From Periplaneta americana (Eukaryota > Arthropoda > Insecta > Blattodea > Blattidae): 64,000 nucleotides of DNA. The translations under genes were made by a program, and so were the position numbers. Positions 1 to 10,999 of this stretch are shown one piece after another. The notes beneath the pieces are model-generated. The model saw only the letters and a list, made by a program, of their open reading frames with translations, was not told the DNA's origin and made no database searches. The stretch is from positions 127,021,621-127,085,620 of the forward strand of contig NC_091125.1 in assembly GCF_040183065.1 (NCBI RefSeq), in the 5' to 3' direction. The first letter of the stretch is position 1, and every line of letters starts with the position of its first letter.

Positions 1-134
1 AATTGTAATTGTAAATTTAATACTAATTGTAATTTTATTCTTCATATTATAGTTGTAATCCCCTCGTAAAGGGGCAGAGAAGACCTGAGGGCCTTATCTC
101 TACCAGATTAAATAAATAAATACTAAAATACTAA

Positions 135-171
<37 letters not shown>

Positions 172-175
172 TCTC
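1..175 (+). repeat. LINE 3' end with (TAA)n tail
   Basis: The 3' end of a truncated non-LTR retrotransposon. A small CCCCTCGTAAAGGGG hairpin is followed by a segment related to the GGCCTTAACTCTGCCAG motif that ends other LINE copies here, then an (AATA)/(TAA)n tail. No coding sequence of this copy lies inside the window. Seen: hairpin, motif and tail. Inferred: LINE origin, from the better preserved copies near 20.9 kb and 31.2 kb. Confidence 0.6.
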
Positions 176-317
176 TCATGCAAGGCCTGCGGTAATGGCG
201 TCATCGTATTGATAGAAAATCTGACCAGATTTCTCAAATATCGAGCGCATTAACGTTTCACATTGAAATTACGGAAAAGTCTTGGAGACATTTTATTATC
301 ACTGTTTATTGTTTCAG

Positions 318-570
318 AATACCGGATGTACCTGACGGAAGCGAACCTGGTAGACATCCATTACAATCCTTTCGTATGGACATAACTAAACCTGAAATAC
401 TGATCGTTACGGAGACAACTGAAGCTGTCGAAAAGAGAGAAGAAGGAAACCCGAGTGAAAGTTCCTCTGACATCCTGCAAGAAACACAGAATTGCGAACA
501 GCAAATCTGGACTGAAGAGACAGTAGAGAACAGTTCTGATGATCAGTTGGAACAGAAAGCAACAGAGTGA
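318..570 (+). CDS. Last coding exon of tandem-array gene A (unknown family)
   Basis: Terminal coding exon of an unrecognised gene whose earlier exons lie left of the window. A good acceptor (TTGTTTCAG, to 317) is followed by one base completing a split codon, then 83 codons and TGA. The frame starts IPDVPDGSEPGRHPLQ and ends in DDQLEQKATE; it is rich in Ser, Glu, Gln and Thr. It aligns without gaps along most of its length with the last exon of gene B (21614-21863) and more distantly with that of gene C (44144-44381). About 150 bp of upstream intron and 250 bp of 3' flank are also shared with gene B. An ATG at 376 is internal to the exon, not the likely start. No known domain, membrane segment or signal peptide is visible. 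Function unknown. Confidence 0.7.
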
Positions 571-821
571 TAAATAACACTTGCTATCGTCACAAGGACT
601 ATGAAATGTTCCAAAAACTACGAGAATGCACAGAGAATAGCCTATATATTAGGCAATTTTTATGGCAATAGAAAGTGTGCAATGTTTCTGGTACTATTAT
701 TTTAAAACAAATTGTAAGGCTACTTAACAGAAAGCATTAGAACGAGGGTCTTCCCCATGACGGAATGAGGAAATAATTCTGAAAATTATTATTAGTAGTA
801 ATAGCAGTAACAGTAGCAGTA
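571..821 (+). other. 3' flank of gene A
   Basis: About 250 bp matching 21864-22110 downstream of gene B (shared words such as AATAGAAAGTGTGCAATGTT and GTCTTCCCCATGAC). Probably the 3' UTR and flank. The AATAAA seen in the B copy at 21988-21993 is not kept here. It ends at the TA where a pogo-like element inserted. Confidence 0.5.
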
Positions 822-1625
822 CAGTAGAACCCCGATTATCCGTCACCCTATTAACCGATTGGCGGATTATCCGACTATCTTTCTCTAGCTCCTTTTATTG
901 CAGAGAACAAATGAAGTGCTGTACGTTATGTTGGTACATATTTATTCTGCAGAGAGTTATTAATTACAAGCCTTTGCTCTTACATACTCGTAGTATGTAA
1001 TAGGAATGCTTTCGTTACTGGCAACAGGAACAGTTACTTGTGGGAGGGGGTGTTTTTCCCCACAACTTGTAAAATAGTCACTGCAAGCTTTAAAAGAAAT
1101 TACCCCAAGAACTTTCAACTCATGTACCATTCGGACCTTATCCTTACTATTCGAATGACCGTACTGTGTACTTCTATGCAAAATATCTTCCATGGGTGTC
1201 AAAAGAAAACGTGTTCTGCTAATTATCGAAAAAAATACAAATAGTTGAGAGGTTAGAGGAAGAAACTGTGGCTCATTTCGCATTAGAATACGAGATTGAC
1301 GTTACTACTGTGCGCTATTTATTAAAAAAATACAAGAATAAAATTGTACAAAGTACGAGTACGTATATCTACAACACGAGACTTCTTCTTTTCCTATTTT
1401 TCTGCAGACAACCAATACCCTCGGTCCTTAAAACCCGTCATTGACAACGATACTTAAATCACTGAAGTTCTGATTCATTACCTAGCATGTTAAACATCAT
1501 CACGGAGGAAATTACGAAATTGTAGTTTAATTTATGAAAATCTTTTATTTACGGATTATCCGATTTTTTTCGATAAACCGTTCAGTCCATCCCCTTCATT
1601 TCCACGGATAATAGAGGTTCTACTG
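822..1625 (+). mobile_element. pogo/Tigger-like DNA transposon relic
   Basis: Non-autonomous Tc1/mariner-superfamily element bounded by TA (820-821 and 1626-1627). Terminal inverted repeats: CAGTAGAACCCCGATTATCC on the left, and GGATAATAGAGGTTCTACTG on the right. The inside keeps a fragment of the transposase N-terminus on the + strand: an MGVKRKRVLLIIEK-type start near 1194, then, after a one-base shift in an A run, RLEEETVAHFALEYEID and VTTVRYLLKKYKNKIVQ, the helix-turn-helix typical of pogo/Tigger and CENP-B proteins. The catalytic domain is missing. The open frame at 960-1283 on the other strand is a shadow. The matching place in the duplicate unit (about 22095-22110) lacks the element. 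Confidence 0.8.
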
Positions 1626-1627
1626 TA

Positions 1628-2150
1628 TTAACAGTCGTAGTAGCAGCACACCTCATCACCAAATTACCTGTCATACTTTATTTTACTTATACATACTATA
1701 CCCCATCATCCTGCTACTTCTCACAATTTAAGGTCTCTATTTCACATGAATTCTTTATCGCAAAGTACGATGCATACATTTTATTTTTTAACGCTCACGT
1801 ACAGGACCAAAGTCACCAGTACGTAGCTGCGCGCGATGCCATTCAAGGACATGCATAGTCGGTGATAAGATGGTAATTTGTTATTTTATTATTTGTAACA
1901 TTGAGTTGAGTTTCAGAGCAGTATATCTTTTACATTGTGTGCTGTGTTGAGTTTCATTTCTCTGCTTGTGTCTGTTTTTTGAGTCACGGTTGAGAGATTT
2001 AATACAGAGTAAAGAATTTTCATTTGCGGTAACTTGGAAAAAAAAAAAAAAAAAAAAAAAAGACGAATCGTCAAACTCTGTGTCGTAGAGAATTTCAAGA
2101 AATTTTTCCTGTGATTGATTCACCTGAAAAAAACTACGGTTACACTATCG
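1628..2150. other. AT-rich stretch without genes
   Basis: No coding or RNA signal seen. It contains a 22-base A run near 2039-2061. The short minus-strand frames across that run are artefacts of it. Confidence 0.5.
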
Positions 2151-2159
2151 CCGCGAAAA

Positions 2160-2815
2160 TAACTCACAAAGTTAGAGTTAACATGTGAATCAAAATGTGT
2201 TTAAACGCTACAACATCTACCTTGCAGCAAATGCGGGTCACTTCGGGCATAGTCTTTGAAAAGATAGGCAATTTTTTCATAACTTTCACAATTTCAAATT
2301 GTAAAGAAAACGTTTCGTTCTACGGTTTATTTCGCTTGTTCTAGACTTGTAACAGAGAAATCAGCAGAAAGATAAAATGTATGCACTGTATTAGGAGCTG
2401 CAAGAAAATAAACAGTTTTAAGAATAGATTAAAGGATAACCTTATCTAATAATCTTTTCTTTAGTGATCATTGATAATGATAATTTCTTTTCTTAGATTT
2501 TCCTCTTTATAATCCTAAATGTCCATTGTTTTCTTTGTAATTAATTTATAATTTCTAACATTATTTTTAAATTCAATATATTAATAGTTTATGTATATTT
2601 GTTTAAATTGTTATTCAGTTTGTTTTCGACTGTCTAATTCATAATTCATCGAAATTTACTGTTCAATTCATAACTCGTGTAGCTATATGTAATTTTTATG
2701 GAGCTGAATTGAAACTTGTTAACTTTATTCATATGTGTGTAGGCTATAATGGTTTAGTGGAATAGAAGACGACATGACGGCCTTAATTCTGCAAGCTAAA
2801 ATAAATAATCACTAC

Positions 2816-2872
<57 letters not shown>

Positions 2873-2875
2873 AAC
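2160..2875 (+). repeat. Truncated LINE 3' end with (TTA)n tail, unit A copy
   Basis: Matches 22985-23845 in the next unit. From about 2385 it resembles the C-terminal end of the LINE at 20.5 kb (GGAGCTGCAAGAAAATAAAC, encoding the conserved SCKTINTFKN type). It then runs through a 3' UTR to GACGGCCTTAATTCTGCAAG and a (TTA)n tail at about 2815-2870. No intact frame. Because both units carry it, the insertion predates the unit duplication. Confidence 0.65.
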
Positions 2876-2928
2876 CTTAATTAATTGTTATACGTCTGAA
2901 ACCCGTTGAAAGACCTACTCACTCATCT

Positions 2929-4489
2929 GGGTTGGGGACAACTTGCCACAGAAAATTGGCCACAGAGGCAACTCGCCACATAATTGAAATTCGTATCAAA
3001 GACAATTAGCCACACATTAAAATTCTAGGCAATACTCAAATTCGGAACAATTTATAATATATTTCTATGGTAACACAAGACAAATCCAGAAGCTGTAAAC
3101 TAATTCGGAACTATGGCGGAAGAAATTCGCTTCACAAAATCAGAAAGAGGCTCTGACATATTAAAATATCTTGGCTACATGTACACGAGAGAGAGAATAA
3201 GAATGGAGTTGTTTGGCGCTGTGACATGCGTGGTGGGTGTAATGAAACATTCACTTTATCAGAAGATGGAAGCAGTTTCTTCAAAGAACCGTATGAATAC
3301 AAGAATCATTCTGCAGATTGGGGAAGGATTAAGGCAAAGGAATGTGTAGAGAACATGAAGGCAAGGGCCGTGATTTCCCGAGAACCAACGTCTGTCATTA
3401 TTCAAAATGAGTTACAGCTTATTGCAAGCGAAGCCAATGTGAATCTACCGGAGAAACCATCTATTAAAAAACTGCGCCGTGCCAGGAAGCTGCATCTACC
3501 ACCTGAACCAAGAAATTTTGACAAACTGAACGTTATAGCCGACAGATACACTAAGACCGTACAAGAAGAAAGGTAGTTGTATTTTGAACCGGAGGACAAC
3601 GTGAAAGTTATCATATTTGCCACTAAGTCACATTTAAATAAATTGTTAAGGTCCCATTTTTGGGTAATGGACGAGACCTTTATGTTCGCTCCTTCAATCA
3701 TGCTGCAACTTTACACTATACATGCCAATGTACAGGGGGAATGGATGCCTGTAGTAATGACGATGATGGAACGGAAAACCAGGGAGGCGTATGACACTCT
3801 CTTTCGAATATTGAAACGAGAAGTAGGGCGACATTTTGAAAATCAATTAAATCCAAGATTCATATCTATTGATTACGAAGTAAGTGTTATAAACGTAATC
3901 AAAAGTGAATTTGACGGAGTTAAAGTAGCTGGTTGTCTTATTCAATTAACCCAGTCTTTCTGGAGACAGCTTCAGACAGAAGGATTGGTGCAGCAATATA
4001 ATGTTCACGAAAATTCAGAATTGAGGGCACAGTTCCACTCACTCGTCTCACTAGCTTTTGTTCCAGTAGAGGATGTCCATGAAGCATTTGACCAACTTCA
4101 GGAAATAGTGGAAGGTGATCTGATTCGGGTATTTGATTTCGTAGAAGATAACAACATTAAAGAGCGACGACGTGGACGAGGCAGACAACAGCCACTCTTT
4201 GCACCTGATACTTGGAACTGCTACGATCGTGTCATTGAAAATCTGCAAATAACTACTAATACATGCGAAGCTCGGCACAGGAGATTGAACCTATTAATGG
4301 GGAAAGCGCATCGTTCCTTGTTTCACGTGCTGGAGCAACTGCAGTTGGAAGTTCAAGAAGTGGACAGATGCTTACAGAGATTCTCTATTTGTGGCAAATT
4401 TTCTATCTGTGGCGAATTGTCCCTATTACCAATTTTCTGTGGCCAATTGTCCCAGTTACCAATTTTCTGTGGCCAATTGTCCGGAACTG
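2929..4489 (+). mobile_element. Phantom-like MULE DNA transposon
   Basis: A 1561-bp Mutator-like element. The outer 31 bp at each end are inverted repeats matching at 25 of 31 positions (inner core GCCACAGAAAATTGG). At the right end the CCAATTTTCTGTGGCCAATTGTCC motif is partly repeated in tandem. It is flanked by a 9-bp target duplication, CACTCATCT (2920-2928) and CACTCATCG (4490-4498). The duplicate unit shows the uninterrupted target (23890-23898), and sequence left and right of the element continues there without a break. The cargo is a FLYWCH-plus-MULE transposase pseudogene. FLYWCH plus a MULE domain is the arrangement known in Phantom elements of arthropods. Confidence 0.9.
3113..4395 (+). 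pseudogene. FLYWCH zinc finger + MULE transposase, broken
   Basis: Transposase of the surrounding MULE. The frame opens with MAEEIRFTKSERGSD at 3113, reads YLGYMYTRERIR, and then needs a one-base shift near 3200-3225. The next frame carries GVVWRCDMRGGCNETF, the W-x-C...C part of a FLYWCH finger, and runs to an in-frame TAG at 3574-3576. The same frame continues with the MULE catalytic region: VMDETF (first acidic residue), WMPVVMTMMERKTREAY, FISIDYEVSVINVI and AGCLIQLTQSFWRQL, then TNTCEARHRRLN. The open frame then runs into the right terminal repeat without a proper stop. At least one frameshift and one stop make it inactive. In the family the product binds the terminal repeats and moves the element. 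Confidence 0.85.
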
Positions 4490-4498
4490 CACTCATCG

Positions 4499-4885
4499 TT
4501 GGTCGAATTTAGAATATTCCTCTGGAGGTGATGGACTTTAAAGCAAGATAAAATCCTTACCGTAACTTCCCACGCGAAGGAAACAAAGCTGATGGTCGCG
4601 TATCTTAAATTTAAGCAATGTAGAATTACTCTGACCCCAACAGGGCCACCAAGCAAAAGTTGTTGGCTATCTTTCGCTGAAGTCGAAATTCGAAGGCAGC
4701 ACAAAGGGTTCAAAACAGTGACTTGTATGCACGTGGGCTTCTTTCATCCCTCACCTCCAATCAATTCATCCATCCGTAATAAAAATAGGCAGGATTTTTC
4801 TTGTGATATAGGACGGTCAATACACAAAATAAATTATTATCAGTTCTTATTGTTTTCAAATAATAAACAATTTAGTATACGACAA
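4499..4885. repeat. Inter-unit duplicated flank
   Basis: Matches 23899-24285 base for base over most of its length (shared words TAGAATATTCCT, CTTACCGTAACTTCCCACGC, CTTGTGATATAGGACGGTCAA). No convincing gene; the frames here are not conserved between the two copies. It shows that the two units are copies of one ancestral block. Confidence 0.6.
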
Positions 4886-4899
4886 TCACATTTTATTTC

Positions 4900-6058
4900 T
4901 ACTGGGAATCAGAGACAATCAGATTACATTTCTTATGGAAGTCGGAGAAAATCATATTTCATTTTCTTCTATAAATCTGATATAAACATATTTCATTTCT
5001 TCTGGGAATTAGAAACAATCAGATTTTATTTCTTCTGGGATTCAGAGACAATCCAATTTCCTATTTCTGAAAGGCAGAGACGATCATATTTCATTTCTTC
5101 TGTGAGTCAGAGATAATCAGATTTCATTTCTTCTGGAAAGCAGAGGATCTGATTTAATTTCTTATGGAAATCAGAGACAATCGTATTTAATTACTCCTGG
5201 AAGTCAGAAACAGTCACAGTCTATTTTCTAGAAGGCGGAAACATTCAGATTTAATTTATTCTGAAAATCAGAGACAATCGTTATGTCATTAATTCTGGAC
5301 ATCAAAGACAGTCGCAATTCATTTTCTGAGAGGCAGAAACAATTACATTTAATTTCTTCTGGGAATAAGAGACAATCGGATTTCGTTAGTTATGGACGAC
5401 AGAGACAACAGTCACAATCTATTTTCTGAGAGTCAGAAACAATGAGATTTAATTCCTTTTGGTAATCAGAGACAATCGGATTTCATTACTTTTGAAAGTC
5501 AGAGCCAGTCATAATCTATTTCCTGGAAGGCAGAAATAATCAGATTAATTTATTGTCAAATCAAAGACAATCGTATTTTATCACTTCTGGAAGTCAGAGA
5601 CAGTCAAAATCCATTTTCTGAGAGGCAGAAACAAACATATTTAATTTATTATGGGAATGAGAGACAATCGGATTTCTTTACACCTGGAATTCAGAGACAG
5701 TCACAATCTATTTTCTGAGAGCAGAAGCAATCAGATTTAACTTCTTCTGGGAATCAGAGACAATCGCATTTCTTTACTTCTGGAAGTCAGAGACACTCAC
5801 AATCTATTTTCTGAGAGGCAGAAACAATCAGATTGGCTTTCTTCTGGGAAACAGAGATAATCGGATTTCTTTACTTTTGGAAGTCAGAGACAGTCACAAT
5901 CCATTTTCTGTGAGGCAGAAACAATCAGATTTAATTTATTGTGGGTGTAAGAGATAATCCGATTTCATTTCTTCAGGGAATAAGAGACAATCAGACTTAA
6001 TTTTCTCTGAGAATAAGAGGCAACCACATTTAATTTTTTTTGCGAATCAGAGATCACA
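4900..6058. repeat. Minisatellite, ~33-bp unit in a ~97-bp higher-order repeat
   Basis: Dozens of imperfect copies of a unit like CAGAGACAATCAGATTTCAT followed by TTCTTCTGGGAA. From about 5340 to 5950 every third unit carries an AATCTATTTTCTGAGAG variant, recurring near 5415, 5512, 5608, 5706, 5801 and 5897, which gives a period of 94-98 bp. Shorter stretches of the same array occur in the next unit at 26105-26228 and 27304-27480. The translated frame at 4592-5116 is not a gene. Confidence 0.85.
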
Positions 6059-6059
6059 T

Positions 6060-6079
6060 TTTATTATTATAATTATTAC

Positions 6080-6116
<37 letters not shown>

Positions 6117-6118
6117 TA
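6060..6118. repeat. (TTA)n microsatellite
   Basis: Simple ATT/TTA repeat at the right end of the minisatellite. Confidence 0.85.
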
Positions 6119-6299
6119 ACAGCGAGACAGTGCTACTAGCCTTATAAAAAAACTTTATGCTTCAAAAACAGTTTTATGAACAGTAAGAAAATACAATAAA
6201 CATTTGTAGGAATTAATATACTAATAAAATATTGTTACTTCTATCACGTCTATCCATCTAGATTCTAGATATTCTCCACCTAAGTATGTACAACAGTGA

Positions 6300-6538
6300 C
6301 TAAAGAATCAACGGGCAGATCTTACTTGGAGGAAAATGCTTCATAACTGCAGATGTATTTGTCATTGAAAGTGTTAACCTATGTGCGTGGTTTATCAAAC
6401 CTTGGCGGGAAGCCAAGTTGAAGATCAGACAGAGATGTTAAACACTGTAAAACAAATACTCATCACTTTTTCGTGAGCAAGCGGACCAGAAACATCGACT
6501 TTTTCATCCTCTCTACTGCGCCAATTTTCATACAACAG
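6300..6538 (+). promoter_or_regulatory. Candidate promoter and 5' untranslated exon of gene B
   Basis: This block is shared with 27655-27881 and, more weakly, with 49870-50160, although the sequence between genes is otherwise mostly transposons. It ends in CTACTGCGCCAATTTTCATA followed by CAACAG and GT (6539), a possible splice donor; the counterpart at 27881 ends CATCAG before GTAAGT. It lies about 5.9 kb upstream of the acceptor (12413) that precedes the gene B start codon. Shared words include CAGTGACTAAAGA, TTTATCAAACCTTG and GACCAGAAACAT. I infer a leader exon; no TATA box or initiator is clear enough to call. Confidence 0.45.
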
Positions 6539-6689
6539 GTATCATAAACTAGAAACTGTCTTACAGATTATGTAAATTTAAATTACAGGTTTCGTCAATT
6601 TGAACTTATCCACACTATCAACATACTCACTTTGAGTATAATGTTAAAAATAGCTTAGTAAGTAAACATGCAGGTATCCCTTAACGCTT

Positions 6690-6950
6690 ACGGTGTATGG
6701 TGGCATGGAGGTAAAGCACACGTGCTTTCTTGATCTCGGCACAAAGACGTGGTATGGCCAGAACCAAGTTCCGGCCGACTTTTACCTCAGGATGGAACCT
6801 ACAGTAAATTTGACAGCAGACTGTAGATACCTGGAGTCGGTCAGAAAGTTATAGTGACAAAAATTCTGCCACCACACGGAGGCGAATCCGGGACATTCCA
6901 CTTCGCGGTCTATTCTGCAGGAAATGCGCCACTACGGTTCCAAGATTAGC
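6690..6950 (+). repeat. tRNA-SINE-like repeat, unit A copy
   Basis: Corresponds to 28040-28735 in the next unit (shared words GGTAAAGCACAC, TGTAGATACCTGGAG, GGCGAATCCGGGAC). A related piece is at 35650-35820. It carries the empty site (about 6858-6868) for the tRNA foldback element present at 28213-28632. Origin as an old SINE is inferred. Confidence 0.4.
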
Positions 6951-7253
6951 GTGGTAACGTTTGAAAATCTAATTATATACTTTCTTAATCTATGCAGACT
7001 TGACGAAAAGATCGGACAGAGCTGTCTATATTGCACATCGACTCAAGCGACTGCAAGGTTCTTCACGTCACTCTACGCCAAGAACTTAGAAGTGCTTGCA
7101 TTTCAGGTAAGTTCGATCTTACAATATACTGTATTCTCAGGTTTATGTAATATGTTGTATCAATATGCCACACATCACACAATAATTTCTCCATTAATGT
7201 CAAGATTCCCTATGATTGCTTTCTTACTGAAAGAATCGGCTTAAAATTTCTGT

Positions 7254-9325
7254 GGGCTGTTTCTTAAAGGGCTAATTTTACTAGTAAGGAGTTGACAAAG
7301 AAATCGGTGACAAGTGGCAACTGAAGTACAATTTGTTTCTTAAAATTTTTTAGAAGATGACCGTCAACTGTTGACAAATTCGAAAAAATAAAATAGATAG
7401 AGGATTAGTTCAACCTGTATTTCATTTAAATTTACATTCAATTGCAAATTATTACAGTACAAGCTTTTCCATTTTGATGAAATTAAACTCATCTTTCATT
7501 AAATTCGTGTGTATATTTTTTGCAACAGAATTAACAACCCTTTTTCTGTATATTCTTATTTCTCTCTTTGATTATGTACTGCAATTCTTCCTAAAAAGAG
7601 GACATACACCTATTAATGAAAAATTATTGAAATTTAGGACTTTTTTTCTAAGCAATTAATAGTTCTGTAGTCTTGAAATCTTATATGCCCAATATACACT
7701 ATTTTTTTGCTATTGTATACTATTTTCAGATTTAATAACAATATTATTGTTATGGGTTATTAGAAATACAAAATGGCACCCATAAATTTTCTTTATTAAA
7801 ATGTTTTCCATGAAAACTCTAACAGTTTTTGAGATGTTGCAGTAAAATTTTTCATGCTAATTTAATTGTGAATGAACATATCAAGAACTGCTGATTCAAC
7901 ACTTACGGTTACTTTTTAAATAATTCTGGCCTAAGAAAATTTAAGAGGTATGACTTTAAGATGGAAATTAAACTAAAGAAATATTTCTATTCAGGAAGTT
8001 TAAATAAAAACATTTTATGTAATACTGTTTATATGGCATTCAGGAATGATTGTATTTTTAATCGCTCAGAAATATCTTGATATTTGTGGAAATTACCATG
8101 GTAATGGCATTTCAACCTACAAATTCCTGCTACCATTTTGAATTACTAATTACTCGTAATGTTAATACTTACTTACTTATGGCTTTTAAAGTACATGGAG
8201 GTTCATTGCCGCCCTAACGTAGCCCGCCATCGATCCCTATCCTGGGCCACATTAATCCAGTTCCTACCATCATATCCCACCTCCCTCAAATTCATTTTAA
8301 TATTATCCTGCCATCTACCGTCTTGGCCTCCCCAAAGGTCTTTTTTCCTCCGGTCCCTCAAGTAACACTGTATATGCATTTCTGGCTTCACCCATACGTA
8401 CTACATGACCTGCCCATCTCAAACGTCTGGATTTAATGTTCCTAATTATGTCAGGTGAAGAATACAATGCGTGCTGTTCTGCGTTGTGTAACTTTCTCCA
8501 TACTCTTGTACCTTCATTCCTCTTAGCCCCAAATATTTTCCTAAGTATCTTTTTCTCAAACACCCTTAGCCTCGGTTCCTCTCTCAAAGTGAGAGTTCCA
8601 GTTTCACAACCGTACACAACAATCGGTAATACCTATATCTATATATACTTGTAACATTCCACGTACCAAATGTCATAACCTTATTCCTTTGCAATGGTCG
8701 CGCCAGAGAATCAGTCCCATTCTTGTTAGAGCTTCGCCCAACTCCCAAGCTGGAGGACCACTCCTTATCGACTGTCCGCGACTGCTTATTCAATATATTC
8801 GCAGTTATCCTCCATATCTGAAGGCCGTCTCCTCTATCCGCAACACCCGTAATGCTCATAGTTTTATTAAATCCTTAAATAATATACAATTTCAGAAATA
8901 GCACACAGTGAGCATATAAAATTTCAAGGTTACGGATTTATTCATTGCTGAGAAAAGAAATTGAATTTCACCAATTTTTCAGGACTCAAAACTGTGTGTT
9001 ACCCTTTCAGAATGATTGACCACAATTCTTGGGTAATATTTTTTCTTCACTGCTTCGAAAGTGTAGACTTTTAGAATGACTCTAATTTTGAGCACAAACA
9101 TTGCAGTTGTCAAAATAACCCAATAGTTATAATCAAATGAACAAATAAATTGCTACAAGAAACAGAACCTCGATAGCACTGTAAAATTCACTCCAAAATT
9201 TTCTAGTTACTTCTCCCTTGCTACAAGTCACTTGTCTTCCTGCTTGGAAAACAATAAAAGATAACAAACTTAGTACTTTCCACTAGCTTTCCTTGTCACT
9301 ATGCAAAGTACTTTTAAGAAGCAAG
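7254..9325. mobile_element. Possible DNA transposon, degraded, containing an RTE fragment
   Basis: Ends are loosely inverted: GGGCTGTTTCTTAAAGGGCT at the left, and the reverse complement of the right end reads GGGGCTTGCTTCTTAAAAGT. No target duplication is clear and no transposase is seen. The middle is AT-rich and holds the LINE fragment at 8159-8880. Low confidence; it may be two unrelated repeats. Confidence 0.25.
8159..8880 (-). pseudogene. RTE-like LINE with an internal deletion
   Basis: Read on the minus strand, the start of an apurinic-type endonuclease (KVMTFGTWNVTSIYR, near 8655-8700) is joined almost directly to the C-terminal end of the LINE polyprotein: MYGCETGTLTLREEPRLRVF, KILRKIFGAKRNEG, SRRLRWAGHVVRMGEARNAY, KRPLGRPRRRWEDNIKMNLR. 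Almost all of the endonuclease and the whole reverse transcriptase are absent. The 3' end is a short (AAGT)n-like tail at 8159-8175. A second copy of the C-terminal part is at 51903-52770. The family assignment rests on the protein motifs; RTE is my best guess. Confidence 0.75.
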
Positions 9326-9329
9326 CCCC

Positions 9330-9890
9330 TGGTGGTATTCTTATTATGTAAATATAATACTTTGTATTAGAGTGTTAGTTATCAACAACGCAACAACCAG
9401 TAACTAAGCTGACTACATAGCAATGGAGGATGTCCTCTCCAACCGGATAACATGCCGCATAACTTCCGAAGGTAAACCACATCTGCGTCGTGCGTACAAG
9501 GAAATTTGGCGTGATATTCCTATATTATGTAGCCTACAGTATCTTTGTTTGTGTGGATTTCATAACGATGTCACTAGTACGAATTAAGGCAGTGTATTTC
9601 AGACTTGGAGGCACGCGGTGCGCTGTAAGTCCGTAAAGTCTCGAGTTCGGTTCCCGATAGGGTTATGGGTCTTCCCCACTATCTTATTCTTCCGGCCGCT
9701 GTCACTAAGCTCTAACACAGCGATCGTCAGGTTGTGCATTTGTGGCGTCGGAGCAAGGTCGGACTAGATGAGCATCTGAAGAGGAGCACAGAAGAGGAGC
9801 GGCAAGCTAGTACAGTTGTATAATGAGTGGTTCAGAGAAATTTGCTAAGTTCTGATTTTATTTATACGTGATATTATGTCTATACAGGCT
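9330..9890. other. Mostly unassigned; weak tRNA-like motif
   Basis: No gene seen. Near 9605-9665 a B-box-like GAGTTCGGTTCCC follows GGCACGCGGTGCGCTG, suggesting an old tRNA-derived SINE without a recognisable body. Confidence 0.3.
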
Positions 9891-10110
9891 ATACCGTAAG
9901 TAATGCCTTTAATTTTACTGTGTTAATATCTGAAACATTTCAAACCAAGAAGTTAAATACAGTTTTTCTCGTTTTTGCATCCTTTTCGAGATAAAAATTA
10001 TTTTATATCAAATATTTCATAGAATTTTTTGTGAAAGCCATTGATTAAATTCTCAATATGATTAGTCACTTTAAGAGAGCAGTGTATTATAATAATTAAT
10101 ACACAGTGGC
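9888..10110. repeat. Solo terminus of the 12842-14172 element family
   Basis: Shares ACCGTAAGTAATG, GAAACATTTCAAAC, CTCGTTTTTGC and CCTTTTCGAGATAAAAATT with both ends of the element at 12842-14172. Only one end is found, so it is probably a truncated copy. Confidence 0.45.
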
Positions 10111-10314
10111 AGCTCGTGACCATTATTGTTGGTAGGGCCAGACATTTCGCAAATCTTGCGGCAAGTTAAATAATACACCAATATGTTTTATATAACACAT
10201 TTTGACATAATTTTAGTGTTGTTCATTAAATGTCCAGTAATTTGATCCGAATATATCTAGTATTGTAAAATTCCTTTTACAGAACGAAAACTACGTTTAT
10301 TCGGATGAAATTTA

Positions 10315-10528
10315 GGGGAGAGTTGGGTAGTATCGGACATCGGGTAATATCGGACAGTGCGTTTCTTCCATCTACCACCATATGGTAGTACCTGAATAAC
10401 ATGGTTACGTTTCTGTATGCGACATCACAGAAACGTAACCATGTAATTCAGGTACTATTATCTGGTGGTACATGAAAGAAACTCACAGTCTGATATTACC
10501 CGATGTCCGATACTACCCAACTCTCCCC
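10315..10528. mobile_element. Palindromic mariner-type MITE
   Basis: A 214-bp near-perfect palindrome with TA on both sides (10313-10314 and 10529-10530). It starts GGGGAGAGTTGGGTAGTATC and ends with its inverse. The arms meet near 10420 (GTTACGTTTCTGTATGCGAC against ATCACAGAAACGTAAC). It is non-coding and could form one long hairpin. Confidence 0.85.
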
Positions 10529-10574
10529 TATACACATTTGAAGGACAAATTAAATTTTTTCAATCATTTATTAT

Positions 10575-10904
10575 CATCTGGTTCGAATCCTGATGGGGGA
10601 AGAAATTTTCTCACCCACCAGTGCCCACCCAGCATCGTGATGCACTTGGGGAGATACGATAAATTGCGAAATCCGGTTATGTAAGCCAACTATAACATCT
10701 GGGGAGGGGATCATCGTGCAAACCACACGATACCTCCGTTCTAGTTGGATGATCGTCCACCTCTGCTTCGGTATGTATACGTGAAGCCAGCAAAACCGGC
10801 TGGTCGGTCATGGTCCTTCATGGGCTGTCGTTCCTAGGATTATTATTATTATTATTATCATCATTATCATTATCATTATCATTATCATTATCATTATCAT
10901 TATC

Positions 10905-10983
<79 letters not shown>

Positions 10984-10985
10984 GG
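10575..10985 (+). repeat. SINE-like 3' end with TTA/TTATCA tail
   Basis: Contains a B-box-like GGTTCGAATCC at 10579, a body ending TCCTTCATGGGCTGTCG, and a long tail that begins and ends as (TTA)n but is (TTATCA)n in the middle (10839-10982). The tail creates a fake low-complexity frame on each strand. Confidence 0.6.
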
Positions 10986-10999
10986 ACTGAAGCTGTCTT

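Noticed and set aside
960..1283. 107-codon open frame on the minus strand
   Set aside because: It is antisense to the pogo helix-turn-helix remnant and has no domain of its own.
4592..5116. 174-codon open frame
   Set aside because: Runs from duplicated flank into the minisatellite; not conserved in the copy at 24.1 kb.
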